This document shows positions 52,712 to 61,597 of a DNA stretch of 64,000 bases, in pieces. A model generated the notes under the pieces. The model was not told the DNA's origin. It ran no database searches and saw nothing but the letters and a program-made list of their open reading frames with translations. The stretch comes from JAEZDR01 sp039811185. Lineage in GTDB: Bacteria > Bacteroidota > Bacteroidia > Chitinophagales > Chitinophagaceae. Position 1 is the first letter of the stretch. Each line of letters begins with the position of its first letter. A program made the translations under genes and the position numbers. The stretch lies in assembly GCA_039811185.1 (NCBI GenBank), contig JBDHYF010000010.1, positions 1-64,000 on the forward strand. The letters run 5' to 3'.

Positions 52712-54115
52712 TTATTCCGTTTTGCCCGCTTTACCGTTTTGGCGCAGTATGAAATTCAGTACGGTTTTCATGGCATCCGGCGAAAAGGTCTGTTCTATGT
52801 TTCCGTATTCGGATGGTGAACCGGTTGCCGATTCCTGAAACAGATGGTTCAGCCCGGGCAGCTCGAGTAACGAAATCCTCGAGTTCCGTTTCATTATTTT
52901 TTTTATAGCAGCAGAATTTTCTTTCGGCGGTACCTGAAGGTCTTTCTCGCCGAAAAGCGCAAGCGCAGGCACTTTCAGCCGTTGCAGTGCAGGAGCCGGA
53001 TCGTATTTTACAAAATACAGCATCCATTCGTTTACAAGATTTTTTACCTGCATGGCAATAAAATCTTCCTGGGTTGTGCCTTCCGGAATTTGGACACTCG
53101 TATCGTTTTTCAGCTCCGTTTCAAAGAACGCGGTAAGCGCCTTTTCTGCATCCAAAGCACTTTTTGCACTCGTCATTTTTGCATAAACGCCTTCCATCAA
53201 TTTGCGATTTTTTTCGATGGCGCTGTCCGAAATTCCATTTGCGCGGCTGATGAGCTGCTGTTGCAGCAGCAGTATTTTATCGCCTCGCAATGCGGGGCCG
53301 GCCAGCATTACAATGAAATCAACGTCTTTTGTTTTGTTGGCAACCATTGGTGCAATCAGTCCGCCTTCGCTGTGCCCGATCAATCCAATGCTGCTTACAT
53401 TTTCTTTCCGGCTTTTTAAAAAATTTACTGCTGCCATGGCATCGCCGGCAAAATCGGCTGAGGTAGCGGCAGAAAATGTTCCGCCCGATTTACCCACGCC
53501 GCGGTCGTCGTATCGCAACACGCCGATGCCCTGCCGCGTTAAGAAGTCAGACAGTACGAGAAATGGTTTGTGATCTAATATTTCTTCATCGCGGTTTTGC
53601 GGCCCGCTGCCCGATATTAGAACCACCACCGGGTAGGCGCCTTCCTTCGCCGGCAAGCTTAAGGTGCCGGACAATGATATGCCCGCCGAAGCATTTATAA
53701 AACTAACTTCTTCAGTGTAATAAGGAAAAGGAGGTTTGGGTTCTTGTGGGCGCTTGGGTATTGTTTTTTCTATCAGCGTTCTGCTGAGGGTTAGCGGAAG
53801 CGAGAATCCGCCTTGTTTAAAAGTGCCTTCAATTTTGTTTTCTTTTAAAACGCCGGAATACGACAAGCCCGCCGCTTTCTGCCGGAAGCCAAACAGACTG
53901 TCGGAAAATGTTGTTTCCGTTAAAGGGATACCTTTTGCACCCTGATCGGGACTGTCCATCGTTCCTGAATATCCGTTATTGGTTTTCTTAACGTGGATCA
54001 CTAGGCTTAGTGTGGTGCCCTGAACTTTCAGCTGTCCGTACCAACTGCCCACAATGTCTTGAGCATGTCCATAAATGCCCGAAAAAAAACACAAGATGAA
54101 AACCAGAATCCGCAT
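52712..54115 (-). CDS. exported alpha/beta hydrolase, S33-like
   Basis: 467 residues from the ATG at 54115 (MRILVFILCFFSGIYGHAQ, signal peptide). N-terminal strands (about 20-120) form a lipocalin-like or DUF3887-type domain (GSWYGQLKVQGTTLSLVI). The hydrolase domain has GSGPQNRDEE, YDDRGVGKSGG, and the nucleophile elbow GHSEGG (about residue 250), with the catalytic His near the end (GLNHLFQES). Serine hydrolase, probably exported; substrate unknown. Confidence 0.88.
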   Translation of the reverse strand: MRILVFILCFFSGIYGHAQDIVGSWYGQLKVQGTTLSLVIHVKKTNNGYSGTMDSPDQGAKGIPLTETTFSDSLFGFRQKAAGLSYSGVLKENKIEGTFKQGGFSLPLTLSRTLIEKTIPKRPQEPKPPFPYYTEEVSFINASAGISLSGTLSLPAKEGAYPVVVLISGSGPQNRDEEILDHKPFLVLSDFLTRQGIGVLRYDDRGVGKSGGTFSAATSADFAGDAMAAVNFLKSRKENVSSIGLIGHSEGGLIAPMVANKTKDVDFIVMLAGPALRGDKILLLQQQLISRANGISDSAIEKNRKLMEGVYAKMTSAKSALDAEKALTAFFETELKNDTSVQIPEGTTQEDFIAMQVKNLVNEWMLYFVKYDPAPALQRLKVPALALFGEKDLQVPPKENSAAIKKIMKRNSRISLLELPGLNHLFQESATGSPSEYGNIEQTFSPDAMKTVLNFILRQNGKAGKTE

Positions 54116-54155
54116 GATGAAAATTTTCCGCAAAATAGGGCGTTTGGCTTTTTAT

Positions 54156-54720
54156 CCGGTTTACATTTTTATGGTACGAAGATGTCAGGGCTACGCCCCT
54201 TATTTTATCTTGGTTTACATTTTTTGTTCTACGAAGATATCGGGGCTAACGCCCCTTTTCTAATCTGTTCGTTTTTGGGATCTCTAGCCGTCAATCTTCG
54301 TAGCGATGTTTTTATATTGGGGCTAACGCCCCTTGTTCCGGTTTACATTTTTATGGTACGAAGATGTCAGGGCTACGCCCCTTATTTTATCTTGGTTTAC
54401 ATTTTTTGTTCTACGAAGATATCGGGGCTAACGCCCCTTTTCTAATCTGTTCGTTTTGGGGCTCTAGCCGTCAATCTTCGTAGCGATGTTTTTATGTTAG
54501 GGCTAACGCCCCTCTTTTATCCGGTTTTCGTTTATGTTACGAAGATGTTGGGGCTACGCCCCTTTTCTTTCTGTTCATTTTTGGGGAGGGGTCTTTAATA
54601 AATTCGCTCGTAACAAATTTCTTCCGATGTTCTATCCGTTTTATTTTGGGGCGTTAGCCCTTTCATCTTCTTAGCGATTTGGCGGAGAAATATAAATAGG
54701 GGCGTTAGCCCTGATATCTT
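54156..54720. repeat. REP-like palindrome array, left block
   Basis: At least ten copies of a core palindrome GGGGCTAACGCCCC or its variants (GGGCTACGCCC, GGGCGTTAGCCC) at 54187, 54242, 54319, 54369, 54424, 54499, 54550, 54648 and 54698, each preceded by TTTACATTTTTATGTTACGAAG-like and related flanks. A unit of 182 bases (54156-54337) is repeated almost exactly at 54338-54513. The last two cores are inverted, AGGGGCGTTAGCCCT. It ends directly at the transposase stop at 54724, in an arrangement that matches the right block. Confidence 0.85.
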
Positions 54721-54723
54721 TTT

Positions 54724-55185
54724 CTAATGGTAGAATTCAAACAGAAATTTCTCATCATAATCTATTTCAAATTTTTTCAGGAAGGAAAGATATTCATTCC
54801 TGAATGTTTGCTTTTTATGATGTTCGCGTTGATTAAGAACGTATTTAACCACGTTGTCAATATGCGACTTTGAATATGTAAAAGCACCGTAACCATCCTG
54901 CCAGGAAAATTTGCCCATGATGTATTTTTTTTCGTTGAGCCATTTGGACGAACCCGATTTTACGTGCTCCATGAGTTTTGATGGGGACATGGTGGGGTGC
55001 ATTCCTATGAAAATGTGTGTATGGTCGGGGTTACAATAAATGGCGTATGTCTTGCATTTATGGTTGGTCACAATCCCACACATCACCTTTTCCAGCTCAT
55101 CACGAAAGGATTCTTTGATGAGATTTCTCCGGCCTTGCACAGCGAAAACAAATTGTATATATAATTGTGTGTAGGTATTAGCCAT
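54724..55185 (-). CDS. IS200/IS605-type Y1 transposase, RAYT-like
   Basis: 153 residues. The HUH motif HTH lies in CNPDHTHIFIGM and the single catalytic Tyr in VVKYVLNQREHH, i.e. the TnpA Y1 nicking-joining enzyme; length is right for the IS200 family. It lies alone between two REP-like palindrome arrays, which is the signature of REP-associated tyrosine transposases that act on such palindromes. No TnpB/IscB partner is present. The gene starts at 55185 just behind the right array. Confidence 0.9.
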   Translation of the reverse strand: MANTYTQLYIQFVFAVQGRRNLIKESFRDELEKVMCGIVTNHKCKTYAIYCNPDHTHIFIGMHPTMSPSKLMEHVKSGSSKWLNEKKYIMGKFSWQDGYGAFTYSKSHIDNVVKYVLNQREHHKKQTFRNEYLSFLKKFEIDYDEKFLFEFYH

Positions 55186-55189
55186 GTTT

Positions 55190-55690
55190 ATTTTATCCGG
55201 TTTACATTTTTATGTTACGAAGATGTCGGGGCTAACGCCCCTCTTTTATCCGGTTTTCGTTTATGTTACGAAGATGTCAGGGCTACGCCCCTTGTTTTAT
55301 CTTGTATTACATTTTTATGTTACGAAGATAATCAGGGCTAACGCCCCTTGTTTTATCTGGTTTTCATTTTTATGTTACGAAGATGTCGGGGCTAACGCCC
55401 CTTGTTTTATCTTGGTTTACATTTTTTGTTCTACGAAGATATCAGGGCTAACGCCCCTTTTCTAATCTGTTCGTTTTTGGGATCTCTAGCCGTCAATCTT
55501 CGTAGCGATGTTTTTATATTGGGGCTAACGCCCCTTTTGCATCTGTTCATTTTGGCGATGGGTCTTTAAAAATTCGCCGGTAACAAATTCCTTCCGATGT
55601 TTTATCTGTTCGTTCTAGGACGTTAGCCCTGTCAGCTTCGTAGCGATTTGGCGAAGAAATATTAACAGGGGCGATAGCCCTGATATCTTT
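55190..55690. repeat. REP-like palindrome array, right block
   Basis: Core palindromes at 55228, 55279, 55334, 55388, 55444, 55521, 55617 and 55667, with the same flanks as the left block. The segment 55408-55540 repeats 54215-54335 and 55535-55690 matches 54513-54720 at high identity; both blocks end in GATATCTTTTT at the stop codon of a minus-strand gene (transposase and exosortase). Confidence 0.85.
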
Positions 55691-56290
55691 TTACGTCATC
55701 CGCGTTTTGCTTTTTTTAATGAGCAGGTACATCATTCCAAAAATAAATCCGTAGGCAAATAAATTGAAAAGATTGTGATGATCGATGATATTGTTGAAAC
55801 TTTCAGTGGGCTTTCCCAATACTAAAATGGCGTTGATGCGCACACAGTTGAGCAGGAACAAAAAGGCCGATCCGGCAATGGCCCAAATCAGCTTGGAAAT
55901 TATTTTCATGCGGAAGGCGAGCACAAAGGCTATCCAAACGCCGGTAACGCCGTATCCGATGCAACTGTACACCATGGTAACGGTATGGCCTGTGGATGCG
56001 GACTGAATGCGGTAAGGGAGCAGGAGGTGATGATCGTAGTGGAAGAGATGCAGCAGCGCCGACGATACTTTCAGCAGGGCAGTGCGCCAAACGGCAATGT
56101 AATTGAGATGCTGCTCAACAAAGGGAAGATACAGCCCTCCGGGTGCAGCGAGGCCAATCACCAGTTCGTTAAGATAATGGATGACGATAACGAAGAACAG
56201 AAATTTTAATATGAACTGAACGCCCTCATTTTTGAGCAGCGGTATTTTTTTCTGGATGGATTGAAGCGCCGAAATCATCGGCTCAAACAT
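55691..56290 (-). CDS. exosortase-family membrane peptidase/transpeptidase
   Basis: 199 residues from the ATG at 56290 (MFEPMISAL), about 6-7 membrane helices. Active-site triad in the usual places: Cys110 in VYSCIGYGVTGVW, Arg151 in NCVRINAIL, His171/172 in DHHNLFNLFAYG. Exosortases cleave and transfer proteins with a C-terminal PEP-, PID- or similar signal and are usually encoded by polysaccharide loci. Here an exopolysaccharide operon begins 350 bases away on the other strand and a PID-CTERM-like protein lies at 49.1 kb, so they are likely enzyme and substrate. An XrtY/XrtF-type classification cannot be confirmed. Confidence 0.85.
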   Translation of the reverse strand: MFEPMISALQSIQKKIPLLKNEGVQFILKFLFFVIVIHYLNELVIGLAAPGGLYLPFVEQHLNYIAVWRTALLKVSSALLHLFHYDHHLLLPYRIQSASTGHTVTMVYSCIGYGVTGVWIAFVLAFRMKIISKLIWAIAGSAFLFLLNCVRINAILVLGKPTESFNNIIDHHNLFNLFAYGFIFGMMYLLIKKSKTRMT

Positions 56291-56645
56291 AATGAAAAGG
56301 CGGATGCCCTGAATTTTTTTGCGACACTTTATTCCTGTGGTTTCTTCCTGAACAGCGCAGCACATTAAAAAACATAAGATCGTTTTTCAGATAGATAGCC
56401 CCCTGCACCCAACAGTATCCGTGAACCTGCCACTCCCTCCTGCTACCAACAGGCTCCTCCTAATGCCTCGCTTCCCCAAACCTTCACTGCCCGATTCTGC
56501 CCTTTGGCACCAAAATTTTTTAAATCTCCCTCCCTAAAAAGCACTAATATTGCGCTTCCCAACTACCCTTAGTTGCGGCTAACTGCCCGCTTCAGCCCTA
56601 TGTAACTGACATGGGCGAAGCCGTACAAACTTCAAAACTGAGAAA
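56291..56645. other. divergent region between exosortase and exopolysaccharide operon
   Basis: 355 bases without a gene. A weak -7-like TAATATTG at 56545-56552 might start the exopolysaccharide operon; no -33 element is seen. The 56391-56530 part is pyrimidine-rich. Confidence 0.35.
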
Positions 56646-57413
56646 ATGCCACTGTCGTTCAAAATCATTGCGCTTCTTACAGCAATGATCGTCCTCTTCT
56701 CCTGCCGCACTCCACAAAACCTCAACTACTTCCTCGATTCACCCCACGAAAATGCAAGCCTCATCGCACAGGGCGACAGCCGTATTCAGCCGGCCGACAA
56801 ACTCTCCGTCATCGTAAGCTCGCTCGACCTTGCCGCCTCTCAGCCTTACAACCTCATCAACCCCGCACCCAATGCCGCTTCCAACAACCAACCGGGTTAC
56901 ACAGTGGCAGCCGACGGATACATCATCTTTCCACAACTTGGCAAAATAAAAGCCGCCGGACTTACCATAGCGCAACTAAAATCTACCCTTACCGACAGCC
57001 TTCAGAACTACCTCAGCAATCCCGTGGTAACCATCGAATTTCAAAATTTCCGCGTAACTGTTCTGGGCGAAGTAAACAAACAGGGCGTCATCCACAGTCC
57101 GGATGGTAAGCTAAACCTGCTCGAAGCGCTCGGACAAAGCGGCGACATCACCATTTACGGACTGAAAAACCGCGTGCATGTTATCCGGGAAACCAACAAC
57201 AAGCGCGAATTTGGAATGGTAAACCTGCAATCTTATGATGCCTTCCGTTCGCCCTACTTCACATTGCAGCAAAACGATATTGTGTACGTGGAATCGAGCA
57301 ACAAAAAGCTCACTGCCGACGACCAGCTGTTTACCCGCAACCTCGCCATCACCACTTCTGTAATTTCGGTGGCCACAACGGTGGCGCTGCTTATCTTTAA
57401 TTTAACCCGCTAA
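56646..57413 (+). CDS. outer-membrane polysaccharide export lipoprotein (Wza-like)
   Basis: 255 residues: lipoprotein signal with lipobox Leu-Phe-Ser-Cys (Cys20), a poly-export domain (about 45-130, ADKLSVIVSSLDLA) and a SLBB domain (about 135-205, VTVLGEVNKQGVIHSPDGKL, GDITIYGLKNRVHV), and a C-terminal membrane helix. It forms the export channel for extracellular polysaccharide. Stop 57413, next start 57416: operon. Confidence 0.9.
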   Translation: MPLSFKIIALLTAMIVLFSCRTPQNLNYFLDSPHENASLIAQGDSRIQPADKLSVIVSSLDLAASQPYNLINPAPNAASNNQPGYTVAADGYIIFPQLGKIKAAGLTIAQLKSTLTDSLQNYLSNPVVTIEFQNFRVTVLGEVNKQGVIHSPDGKLNLLEALGQSGDITIYGLKNRVHVIRETNNKREFGMVNLQSYDAFRSPYFTLQQNDIVYVESSNKKLTADDQLFTRNLAITTSVISVATTVALLIFNLTR

Positions 57414-57415
57414 CC

Positions 57416-59821
57416 ATGACCAACGGATTTTCTGATAACGGCAAAACAAACCTCAACGGGCAGGTTTCGCTAACGCCCGACGAAGGCGGGAAAACCACCG
57501 CCAAAGAGCTGCTGTATAAATACCTCGTTTACCTTCCGCTTTTTATTGTGGTTATGCTGCTGAGCTTTGCCATTGCCTGGCTCTACATACGCTACACCAA
57601 CCCCAGCTATACTTCCACCATCTCCATGTTGTTTAAAGACGATAAATACAACCGTGGCGGAGGTGAAGAAATGTTACTGGAAGATTTGGTGCAGTACCGC
57701 AAAAAAGCCAATCTCGCCAACGAAACAGAAGTGCTGCTTTCTGTGAACCTGATGAAAAACGTGGTGGACGAGCTGAATTTAAACGTCAGCTATTATTCGG
57801 AAGGGAATGTAAAAACCAGCGAGATGTATGGCGATGTCCCCATCCGTGCCGTGTTTAAAATGGTGAACGATTCTTCCAAATCCAAAACCATCACCTTAAA
57901 ACTGACAGACGGAAAAGTGCAGGCGGCTTATGGCAATAAAGAATTTTTTGTTCGCTCCGGCAGCCGGCTCATCAATAAAGATTTCGTTGCCGATTTGCAT
58001 TTCGATCTGTTGAAGCTGGCGCCCGGCTACACCTACACCATCCACTGGCAATCGCCAACGGCAGCCGCAGCAGCGCTCACAAAAAGTATCAGCATTAATC
58101 AACTCAGCCGCGAAGCCAGCATTCTCGTGCTGCGCATTACAACCGAAGTGCCCGCAAAAGGCCGCGCCATCCTCAACGCACTCGCCAACCAGTACAACCA
58201 AAGAAATATTGAAGACAAAAACCGCATCGTCGACAACACCCTTCGCTTCATCGACGACCGGCTCGACATCCTCACATCCGAACTCGGAAAAGTGGAAAAA
58301 GGAATCGAAACATTTCGTCAGGACAACAGAATTTACAATCTCGACAAACAAAGCGAACTCACCGTTAACGAACTCAACACGCTGAAAGCCCAGTTGGAGC
58401 AGCAGGAAATTAAGCTCGCCGTTATCAATATGGTGAGCGAATACGTGGCCAACCCGGCGCGGCGCTTTCAACTTGTGCCTTCATCGCTCGGCATAGAAGA
58501 CGTTACCCTGCTTGCGCTGGTTCAGGAATATAACAGCCTTCAGCTAAAAAGAGAGCTGCAGTTAAAATCGGTAAAGCCGCAACATCCGGCGGTTATTGCG
58601 CTGGAAACGCAGTTGGAAAAAGTGCGTACCTCCCTGGTTGAGAATTTATATAACATTAAGCGCGCTGCCACCGGGCTGAACAACCGGCTGAAAGCCAATT
58701 ACAGCAGCCTGCAATCGCAACTCGGCACCATCCCAAAAAAGGAAAGACAGAGCATAGAAATTTCGCGCCAGCAGGGCATCAAAGAAAAACTGTACATATT
58801 CCTGCTTCAAAAGCGGGAGGATGCTGCCATCACACGCGCATCGGCTATTGCCGGCTCGGTCCCCCTCGATCCTGCATACACGTCGCCTGTTCCCGTAAAA
58901 CCCAATCGCACCAACATCTACCGCTTTGCTTTTGTGCTCGGCCTGCTGATACCGGCGCTGATAATTTATCTCCGCGATTTGCTGAACGACAAAGTGGTTA
59001 CCCGCTCCGATATTACCCGTTCTGTGCAGGCGCCCTTAGTGGGTGAGATTGCCCATCATCGGTCAAAAAACCGTACACTCGTTATCGGCGTAAAAGACCG
59101 CAGTTTGCTGGCCGAACAGTTCCGCACCCTGCGCACCAACCTTCAGTTTGTGTTGCCGGTAGACAAGAAGTCGCACACCCTGATGATTACTTCGAGTACA
59201 TCGGGCGAAGGAAAAACGTTTACCAGCTTAAACATCGGTGCCGCCTATGCGCTTGCAGGAAAAAAAACCGTTATCCTCGAGCTCGATCTGCGCAAGCCAA
59301 AATTATCCGAAGCGCTGATGCTGACAGGCAATAAAGGCATCACGCACTTTTTGTTAAAGACGGCTTCCGTTCAGGAGGTAACCATTCCTGTTGAACAGGT
59401 ACCGGGATTATATGTAGTGCCTTCGGGTGTAATTCCACCCAATCCATCCGAGCTGTTGATGAACCCGCGAATGGATGAACTGATGGCCGATTTACAGTCG
59501 AGATTCGATCTTATTATTTTGGATACAGCACCCGTTGGTTTGGTGAGCGACGCCAAAATACTCAGTGCTTATGCCGATGCCACCCTATATGTGGTGCGCC
59601 AGCGATATACATTTAAAAAACAAATGCAACTGATTGCCGATTTACAGCGCACACAGAGCCTTCCCAATATTTGTATTTTGGTGAATGATGTAAAAGTAGG
59701 CGGCGCCAATGCCTATTACGGCCACGGCTACAGTTTCGGATACGGAAGCGGCTACGACTATGAAAACTACCACACGCAAAAAAGCCGCATTAAAAAACTG
59801 AAAGAGTTTTTAGGCGTTTAA
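57416..59821 (+). CDS. polysaccharide co-polymerase with BY-kinase (Wzc-like)
   Basis: 801 residues. Wzz-type N-terminal membrane/periplasmic region (helix about 35-60; coiled coil about 275-500; second helix near 510), then the BY-kinase: Walker A SSTSGEGKTFTS (about 591-602), Walker A' VILELDLRKPKLSEA, Walker B ILDTAPVG. The Tyr-rich tail (YYGHGYSFGYGSGYDYENYH) is autophosphorylated and controls chain length and export. It follows the Wza gene by 2 bases. Confidence 0.92.
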   Translation: MTNGFSDNGKTNLNGQVSLTPDEGGKTTAKELLYKYLVYLPLFIVVMLLSFAIAWLYIRYTNPSYTSTISMLFKDDKYNRGGGEEMLLEDLVQYRKKANLANETEVLLSVNLMKNVVDELNLNVSYYSEGNVKTSEMYGDVPIRAVFKMVNDSSKSKTITLKLTDGKVQAAYGNKEFFVRSGSRLINKDFVADLHFDLLKLAPGYTYTIHWQSPTAAAAALTKSISINQLSREASILVLRITTEVPAKGRAILNALANQYNQRNIEDKNRIVDNTLRFIDDRLDILTSELGKVEKGIETFRQDNRIYNLDKQSELTVNELNTLKAQLEQQEIKLAVINMVSEYVANPARRFQLVPSSLGIEDVTLLALVQEYNSLQLKRELQLKSVKPQHPAVIALETQLEKVRTSLVENLYNIKRAATGLNNRLKANYSSLQSQLGTIPKKERQSIEISRQQGIKEKLYIFLLQKREDAAITRASAIAGSVPLDPAYTSPVPVKPNRTNIYRFAFVLGLLIPALIIYLRDLLNDKVVTRSDITRSVQAPLVGEIAHHRSKNRTLVIGVKDRSLLAEQFRTLRTNLQFVLPVDKKSHTLMITSSTSGEGKTFTSLNIGAAYALAGKKTVILELDLRKPKLSEALMLTGNKGITHFLLKTASVQEVTIPVEQVPGLYVVPSGVIPPNPSELLMNPRMDELMADLQSRFDLIILDTAPVGLVSDAKILSAYADATLYVVRQRYTFKKQMQLIADLQRTQSLPNICILVNDVKVGGANAYYGHGYSFGYGSGYDYENYHTQKSRIKKLKEFLGV

Positions 59822-59830
59822 AACGCACCT

Positions 59831-61585
59831 ATGTGCAGAATTGCCGGAATTTTTAATCCGATTACCCAAAGTCTACGGGCGGACATAACCTCCATGCGCG
59901 ATGCCATGCACCGCGGCGGTCCCGACGACGCCGGTATTTATATCGACGAAGACATTCCCTTTGCAGTGGGTCACCGGCGGCTGAGCATTTTAGATTTGTC
60001 GCCTGCCGGCCATCAGCCCATGTTTTCATCCGATAGCAACCTTTGCATGGTGTTCAACGGAGAAATTTATAATTTCCCCGAGTTGCGCACCGAATTGATG
60101 AAAGCCGGATTCCGCTTTACAAGCAAAAGTGATTCTGAAGTTTTGCTTGCCGGTTATCAGCATTGGGATGTGGACTGTTTTGCAAGGCTCAACGGTATGT
60201 TTGCCGTTGCCATTTTCGACAGAAAAAACAAAGAATTAGTGCTTGCCCGCGACCATGCGGGTATGAAACCGCTTTACTATTATTTGGGTGAAGGAAAGTT
60301 GTTTTTTGCATCGGAGATAAGAGCGTTTAAAGCGCTTGGAATAAACGAAGAAAATCCGGCATGGAAGCCCCTTTTCCTGATGTTTGGAAACATTCCGGAA
60401 CCGTTTACCACATTGAAAGATGTTGTAATGATGGAGAAAGGCATGTGGATGAAAATACAGTTGCCATCGCTCCAAAAAACAGAAGGATATTTTTATAAAG
60501 ATGACTTTACCGTGAGGATGACCGATGCGGAAACGGCCATCAGTGCAGCGCGGCAAAAGTTGTCTGCCGCCGTTAAACGGCACCTAATTTCTGATGCGCC
60601 TTTAGGCATCTTTTTAAGCGGAGGCACCGACAGCAGCCTGCTTACTTTACTTGCAGCGCCTTTGCTGAAAGGCAATCTCCAAACCCTGTCTATTCAGTTT
60701 GAAGAAAGCCAATTCAACGAAGAGAAATACCAACGGCTGATTATTGAAAAAACAAAAGCACACCATCATTTTTTCCGGGTTAGCCGCGATGATTTTAAGG
60801 AGCACCTTCCCGAAATACTCGAAGCGATGGACATGCCGACTGTTGACGGTATCAACACCTGGTTCGTCAGCAGGTTTGCCCATAAAATTGGATTGAAAGC
60901 AGTGCTCAGCGGCCTGGGCGCTGATGAAATTTTTGGCGGATATCCTTCTTTCAACCGCTTTACTGCTCTAAAGCTGATTCATGGCTTTCCGGAAATAACC
61001 AAGCGGCCACTGAAGACATTGAGAGCGCCGCCTTATAACAAACTGTCGTTTGCGCATTTGCCTTTTCCTGTTGCATTGTATTTAATGAACCGCGGACTGT
61101 TTTCTTTAACGGAAGCGGTGGAGCTCAGCGATGCACGAACCGACGTGGTGTGGGAAGCGCTGCATAAAATAAAAGGCCCGCGCAACATGGGCAGCCGGTC
61201 GTTACAATACAATGCCTGGATGGAGCAGAATTTTTATATGAAGCATCAATTGCTTCGCGATTCCGACGTAATGGGCATGTGGCATGGACTGGAAATACGG
61301 ATGCCGTTTTTAGATAAGGAATTATTAGAAACGATAAACAGCATCGACCCTTCGGTAAAGTTTAACCGATGCATTACAAAGTATTTGCTGATTGAGGCAT
61401 TTGCCTCCCTGCTGCCTTCTGAAATATGGGCACGTCCCAAGCAGGGCTTTACGTTTCCTTTCGAAAACTGGCTGAAGCAGCCCGATATAGCGCCGCCGCT
61501 AACGCGCAAAGCGCACATCTATCACAAGTTTATTAACGGTAAACTGCATTGGAGCCGCTATTGGGCGGTGAAGATGACCGCATAA
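59831..61585 (+). CDS. asnB: asparagine synthase (glutamine-hydrolysing)-like
   Basis: 584 residues. N-terminal glutaminase with Cys2 nucleophile (MCRIAGIFNP) and MHRGGPDDAG; C-terminal ATP-PPase/synthase domain with SGGTDSSLL near 261. In exopolysaccharide operons such proteins often amidate uronic-acid residues instead of making asparagine (family knowledge; not decided here). Nine bases after the kinase gene. Confidence 0.92.
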   Translation: MCRIAGIFNPITQSLRADITSMRDAMHRGGPDDAGIYIDEDIPFAVGHRRLSILDLSPAGHQPMFSSDSNLCMVFNGEIYNFPELRTELMKAGFRFTSKSDSEVLLAGYQHWDVDCFARLNGMFAVAIFDRKNKELVLARDHAGMKPLYYYLGEGKLFFASEIRAFKALGINEENPAWKPLFLMFGNIPEPFTTLKDVVMMEKGMWMKIQLPSLQKTEGYFYKDDFTVRMTDAETAISAARQKLSAAVKRHLISDAPLGIFLSGGTDSSLLTLLAAPLLKGNLQTLSIQFEESQFNEEKYQRLIIEKTKAHHHFFRVSRDDFKEHLPEILEAMDMPTVDGINTWFVSRFAHKIGLKAVLSGLGADEIFGGYPSFNRFTALKLIHGFPEITKRPLKTLRAPPYNKLSFAHLPFPVALYLMNRGLFSLTEAVELSDARTDVVWEALHKIKGPRNMGSRSLQYNAWMEQNFYMKHQLLRDSDVMGMWHGLEIRMPFLDKELLETINSIDPSVKFNRCITKYLLIEAFASLLPSEIWARPKQGFTFPFENWLKQPDIAPPLTRKAHIYHKFINGKLHWSRYWAVKMTA

Positions 61586-61597
61586 CACATTGAAAAA

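Noticed and set aside
55184..55465. Repetitive open frame through the REP array (repeating YVTKMSGLTPLF-like)
   Set aside because: The repeats happen to keep frame; the same occurs at 54059-54445. No sequence beyond the palindromes.
54156..55690. CRISPR array
   Set aside because: Repeats are palindromic, variable and directly abutting with conserved flanks, not unique spacers; no cas genes.
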